NCBI RefSeq assembly: GCF_003666605.1
Contig: NZ_RCIV01000008.1
Span: forward strand, 1-64,000
Length of the DNA: 64,000 nucleotides
Reading direction: 5' to 3'
From: Propionibacterium australiense
GTDB lineage: Bacteria > Actinomycetota > Actinomycetes > Propionibacteriales > Propionibacteriaceae
Shown here piece after piece: positions 61,515 through 64,000 of this stretch. Each line of letters begins with the position of its first letter. Within the stretch, counting starts at the first letter, position 1. Position numbers and translations under genes: made by a program. Below the pieces are notes generated by a model. That model saw only the letters and a list, made by a program, of their open reading frames with translations. It was not told where the DNA came from and made no database searches.

Positions 61515-62270
61515 TCAACCCTCCCGGGCGGCCGCGTCGAGGGCCCGCAGATCACGGTAACGGCGGCTCAGCGACAGCAGCGAATGACAGACGGCGATGC
61601 CGGCGAGCAGGGTGTAGACCACGATGAAGGGCGCACCGAGGCCGTACAGGACGAAGGACCAGCACAGGGTGCCGGGATCGGTCGGCAGCAGGATGAACGA
61701 CCGCATGGTGCCGCCCCGGGTCTGCTTGCGGCCGGCGGCGCGCACGAACTGTTCGGCGAGGATCTGGGAGAGGAACTGGCCGGACGTGATCCATGCGTAG
61801 ACGACGGCCACGAGCGCGAACCAGAGGCGGTCGGTGTGAATGACCGTGGTGATGGCCAGGCACAGGTGGATCGCCGGGGAGCGGAAGGCGTCGGCGACAT
61901 GGTCGATCCACTCCCCGGTCCTGCTCGATGCGTGCGTGACGCGCGAGACCTGACCGTCCGCGGAGTCGAACAGATAGCCGAGCGCCAGGAACACGGCGAC
62001 CACGACACCGACCCATGCGGCGGGCCGGCTGGCGACGAGGACGGCCATGCCGACGGCCGACAGCAGGAACGACATCGCACTGACGTTGTTCGGCGTCCAC
62101 CCGGTGGCGGCGGCGAAGGCGGCAACGAGGCGCGCGCCACGACGGTTGATCCAGCGCGTGTAGGCGGGGACGCCGTTGCCGGGTTTCTGTGCCGCGTCGA
62201 GTTCGGCCCGATAGCGACTGAAGCGTTGCCCCCAGGCCTCGGTAGCGGCTTCTGGTTTCGTGGCACTCAC
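61515..62270 (-). CDS. CDP-alcohol phosphatidyltransferase-family protein
   Basis: 251 residues from GTG 62270, overlapping the cytidylyltransferase stop (GTGA). Integral membrane enzyme with the family motif as DSADGQVSRVTHASSRTGEW followed by IDHVAD: all four Asp are present, and the usual Ala before Arg is Ser. About six helices. It transfers a phospho-alditol or similar alcohol from CDP to a lipid or polymer. Paired with the cytidylyltransferase, it probably adds glycerol- or polyol-phosphate in this polysaccharide pathway. Confidence 0.88.
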   Translation of the reverse strand: MSATKPEAATEAWGQRFSRYRAELDAAQKPGNGVPAYTRWINRRGARLVAAFAAATGWTPNNVSAMSFLLSAVGMAVLVASRPAAWVGVVVAVFLALGYLFDSADGQVSRVTHASSRTGEWIDHVADAFRSPAIHLCLAITTVIHTDRLWFALVAVVYAWITSGQFLSQILAEQFVRAAGRKQTRGGTMRSFILLPTDPGTLCWSFVLYGLGAPFIVVYTLLAGIAVCHSLLSLSRRYRDLRALDAAAREG

Positions 62271-62764
62271 CTGCCCTGCACCCCGCTCGGCACGGCCTCC
62301 TCGCCGAGGACGTCCTCGTCGGCGAAGTCCTCGGGGGCGATGAACCGGCGCAGCTTGGTACTGGACGTGCTCGGCGTATAAGGCAAGTAGAACACGGTGG
62401 CACCGACCTCGGCCATCTCGGCCTCGAGCTTGTCGCCCTTGGGGGTGCCCTTCCAGTCGTCGCCCTTGAACAGGATGTCGAAGGGCTGTAGGCGCCAGGC
62501 GAGGCGCTTGTCCTGGTCGAGGTCGACCACGACGGCGTCGACGAATCGCAGGGAGGCCACGAGTTCGCAGCGTTCGCGCAGCGGGATGATGGGCATACGG
62601 CCCTTCATGCGGTAGAGCGACTCGTCGGCCGCGACGCCCACGACCAGGCGATCGCAGTGCTGGCGGGCAGCGCGCAGGACGTTGAGGTGTCCGATGTGGA
62701 ACATGTCGAAGCCGCCGGGAACATAGCCCGTGACGCGGCCTTTCTTCTCTTCGAGGGAGTGCAC
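62267..62764 (-). CDS. Cytidylyltransferase (glycerol-3-phosphate cytidylyltransferase/TagD-like)
   Basis: 165 residues. Nucleotidyltransferase fold: GGFDMFHIGHLNVLRAA (HxGH), FKGDDWKG, and YTPSTSSTKLR (the ISTTK/R equivalent). It activates glycerol 3-phosphate or another alditol phosphate as the CDP derivative for the overlapping CDP-alcohol transferase. First gene of the minus-strand polysaccharide unit. Start GTG 62764; the upstream region is A/T-rich. Confidence 0.88.
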   Translation of the reverse strand: MHSLEEKKGRVTGYVPGGFDMFHIGHLNVLRAARQHCDRLVVGVAADESLYRMKGRMPIIPLRERCELVASLRFVDAVVVDLDQDKRLAWRLQPFDILFKGDDWKGTPKGDKLEAEMAEVGATVFYLPYTPSTSSTKLRRFIAPEDFADEDVLGEEAVPSGVQGR

Positions 62765-62945
62765 GCGGCCATTCTGCCAGACACGAATTATTCGATCGAC
62801 AGATAATCCATAGCCTATTCATAAACTTATCGATATTGACAAAAGTATCCCCACAGACTGCTCACAATGGACTAGTCAACAGGCCAGCGAGCGGTTCCCG
62901 CCTCGGGCGTCCTCAGCGGATAGGGTTGTTGCGGAGGTTTGCATC
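62765..62945. promoter_or_regulatory. A/T-rich divergent promoter region of the polysaccharide operon
   Basis: 181 bases between divergent genes. Bases 62785-62850 are markedly A/T-rich for this window. On the plus strand TTGACA (62836-62841) could be a -35; on the minus strand TTGTCA overlaps the same place. No clear operator palindrome longer than six bases was found. Confidence 0.5.
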
Positions 62946-63965
62946 GTGGACATACTGGCGCTCGTCGTGCTCATCGTCGGTATCGGTGCCGTCGCCGCAG
63001 CGAGCACGGCGGTCATCCGGTCCCGCCGGCTCCGCGCCGATGACGAGCAGGCCCCGGTGAACCGGCCGGGACTCATTGAGCCCGAGCCCGTCACCGCGTC
63101 CCCGGCAGGCCTGACGCCGGGCATGGTCAACACCCTGCTGAGGGAGTCGACGACCAGCAGGGACGTCCTCATCACGCTCATCGACCTGGCCCAGCGGGGT
63201 TTCCTCAGCATCACCGTGCTGGCCCACCCCGACCGCCCCGCCCACGACTGGGTGCTCACCCGCACGACGAAACGGACCGACGGCGAGGGGCTGCATGGTT
63301 TCGAGCACTTCCTGCTCAACCAGGTCTTCGCCGGCCCGGACGACTCGGTGACGCTCTCGAGCGTCGTCACATCGACGGGGCAGGTGCTGTCGCGCACCAA
63401 GCGCCAGCTGCGCGACGACACGATGGGCCGCGGCTGGTTCCAGCATGGTTCCACCGTGGACAGCCGCTGGGGCCGGGTCGGCGGTGTCGTCATCGTCATC
63501 GGGCTCGTACTGGCTGTGCTCGGGGTCATCCAGGTCATGGCGACCGGCCACTGGGGGGTCCTGGCGGGGCCGGTGCTCATCGTCGTCGCGGGCCTGGAGC
63601 TGGCCTCGCTGGGGCGCCTCATGAGCAAACGCACCGACGAGGGCGCCAGCACCCGCGACGAGCTGCTCGCCTACCGGCGTCACCTGGATTCACTGAGCGC
63701 CGAGCAGATCCCGATCGAGGACGCCTCGGGGATCCTGCACGACTCGCTCAGCTACGCGCTCGCCTTCGACACCGCCGAGCAGCTGGGGCAGGTCATTGAG
63801 CAGGTCGTCGACCGGGCCGAACGATGGGGCGCGAGGATCGACCTGGGTCTCGACTGGTTCCGCTCCCCCGAGGGCGACCGCCCGGTGAGCGCCTTCGTCG
63901 TGACCGTCGCCGGTTTCGTCGACGCAGGCGCCCGCCTGGCCGACGAGCGCGGCGGGGAGTTCTGA
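62946..63965 (+). CDS. DUF2207-like membrane protein
   Basis: 339 residues. N-terminal helix (ILALVVLIVGIGAVAAASTA), a cytosolic segment with PAGLTPGMVNTLLREST and VLITLIDLAQRGFLSITV (the DUF2207/YciQ C-terminal pattern of a small winged domain), then two central helices (VGGVVIVIGLVLAVLGVIQV, WGVLAGPVLIVVAG) and a helical C-terminus (EQLGQVIEQVVDRAERWGAR). DUF2207 proteins are membrane proteins of unknown function. The large N-terminal extracytoplasmic domain usual for the family is missing, so this is a short form. GTG start after GGAGG. Confidence 0.75.
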   Translation: MDILALVVLIVGIGAVAAASTAVIRSRRLRADDEQAPVNRPGLIEPEPVTASPAGLTPGMVNTLLRESTTSRDVLITLIDLAQRGFLSITVLAHPDRPAHDWVLTRTTKRTDGEGLHGFEHFLLNQVFAGPDDSVTLSSVVTSTGQVLSRTKRQLRDDTMGRGWFQHGSTVDSRWGRVGGVVIVIGLVLAVLGVIQVMATGHWGVLAGPVLIVVAGLELASLGRLMSKRTDEGASTRDELLAYRRHLDSLSAEQIPIEDASGILHDSLSYALAFDTAEQLGQVIEQVVDRAERWGARIDLGLDWFRSPEGDRPVSAFVVTVAGFVDAGARLADERGGEF

Positions 63966-64000
63966 GCCGGGTTCCGTCTCACGATTCGGGAAGGAGCCCG

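Overview
The window is high-GC DNA with strong G/C third-position codon preference and GTG starts. It carries no ribosomal or tRNA genes that I can see. Pyruvate formate-lyase, ACS-type MFS carriers, many GntR/FadR-type regulators and an Actinobacteria-style exopolysaccharide locus point to a facultatively anaerobic, saccharolytic actinomycete. Actinomycetaceae or Propionibacteriaceae are plausible, but the sequence alone does not settle it.

Layout. 1-4.6 kb: tandem small membrane proteins (one frameshifted), a truncated BrnQ remnant, an SDR and a flavin disulfide reductase. 4.7-9.0 kb: two tandem acyltransferase/SGNH proteins that share base-identical blocks; the first copy is frameshifted. 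9.1-12.9 kb: a pyruvate formate-lyase locus in which the glycyl-radical domain is a separate 83-residue protein. 13.1-14.6 kb: a Nudix hydrolase and a BadF/NAGK-type kinase.

14.7-47.3 kb is a sugar-acid and polyol catabolic island. It contains: (a) an orphan set of GntR regulator, MFS carrier, 3-hydroxyacyl-CoA-dehydrogenase-like enzyme, SMP-30 lactonase broken at a G11 tract, and TIM-barrel isomerase; (b) a polyol/pentulose operon with two FGGY kinases, an AraM-like dehydrogenase, a HAD phosphatase and an unrecognised multi-pass membrane protein, upstream of which lies an operator array and next to it a DeoR repressor; (c) a non-phosphorylative L-rhamnose operon (SDR, RhmD, RhmA, RhmT) with a neighbouring GntR regulator; (d) a complete D-apionate route (ApnO, OiaC, LerK, TPI-like LerI, RpiB-like DerI) with carrier and FadR-type regulator; (e) a D-threonate route (DtnK, PdxA2) with carrier and SorC regulator. 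The promoters of (c) and of the TIM-barrel gene in (a) share a 16-base element at the same distance from their start codons. This suggests one regulon, in which the lactonase of (a) could supply the step missing from (c).

47.4-49.2 kb: purC-purS-purQ. 49.3-62.8 kb: an exopolysaccharide locus (WecG-type, two GT2, Wzz, Wzy and Wzx proteins, a cytidylyltransferase/CDP-alcohol transferase pair, and a secreted fibrinogen-domain protein). 62.9-64.0 kb: a DUF2207-like membrane protein. Start codons were often moved inward from the longest open frame because a Shine-Dalgarno sequence or the family alignment pointed there.
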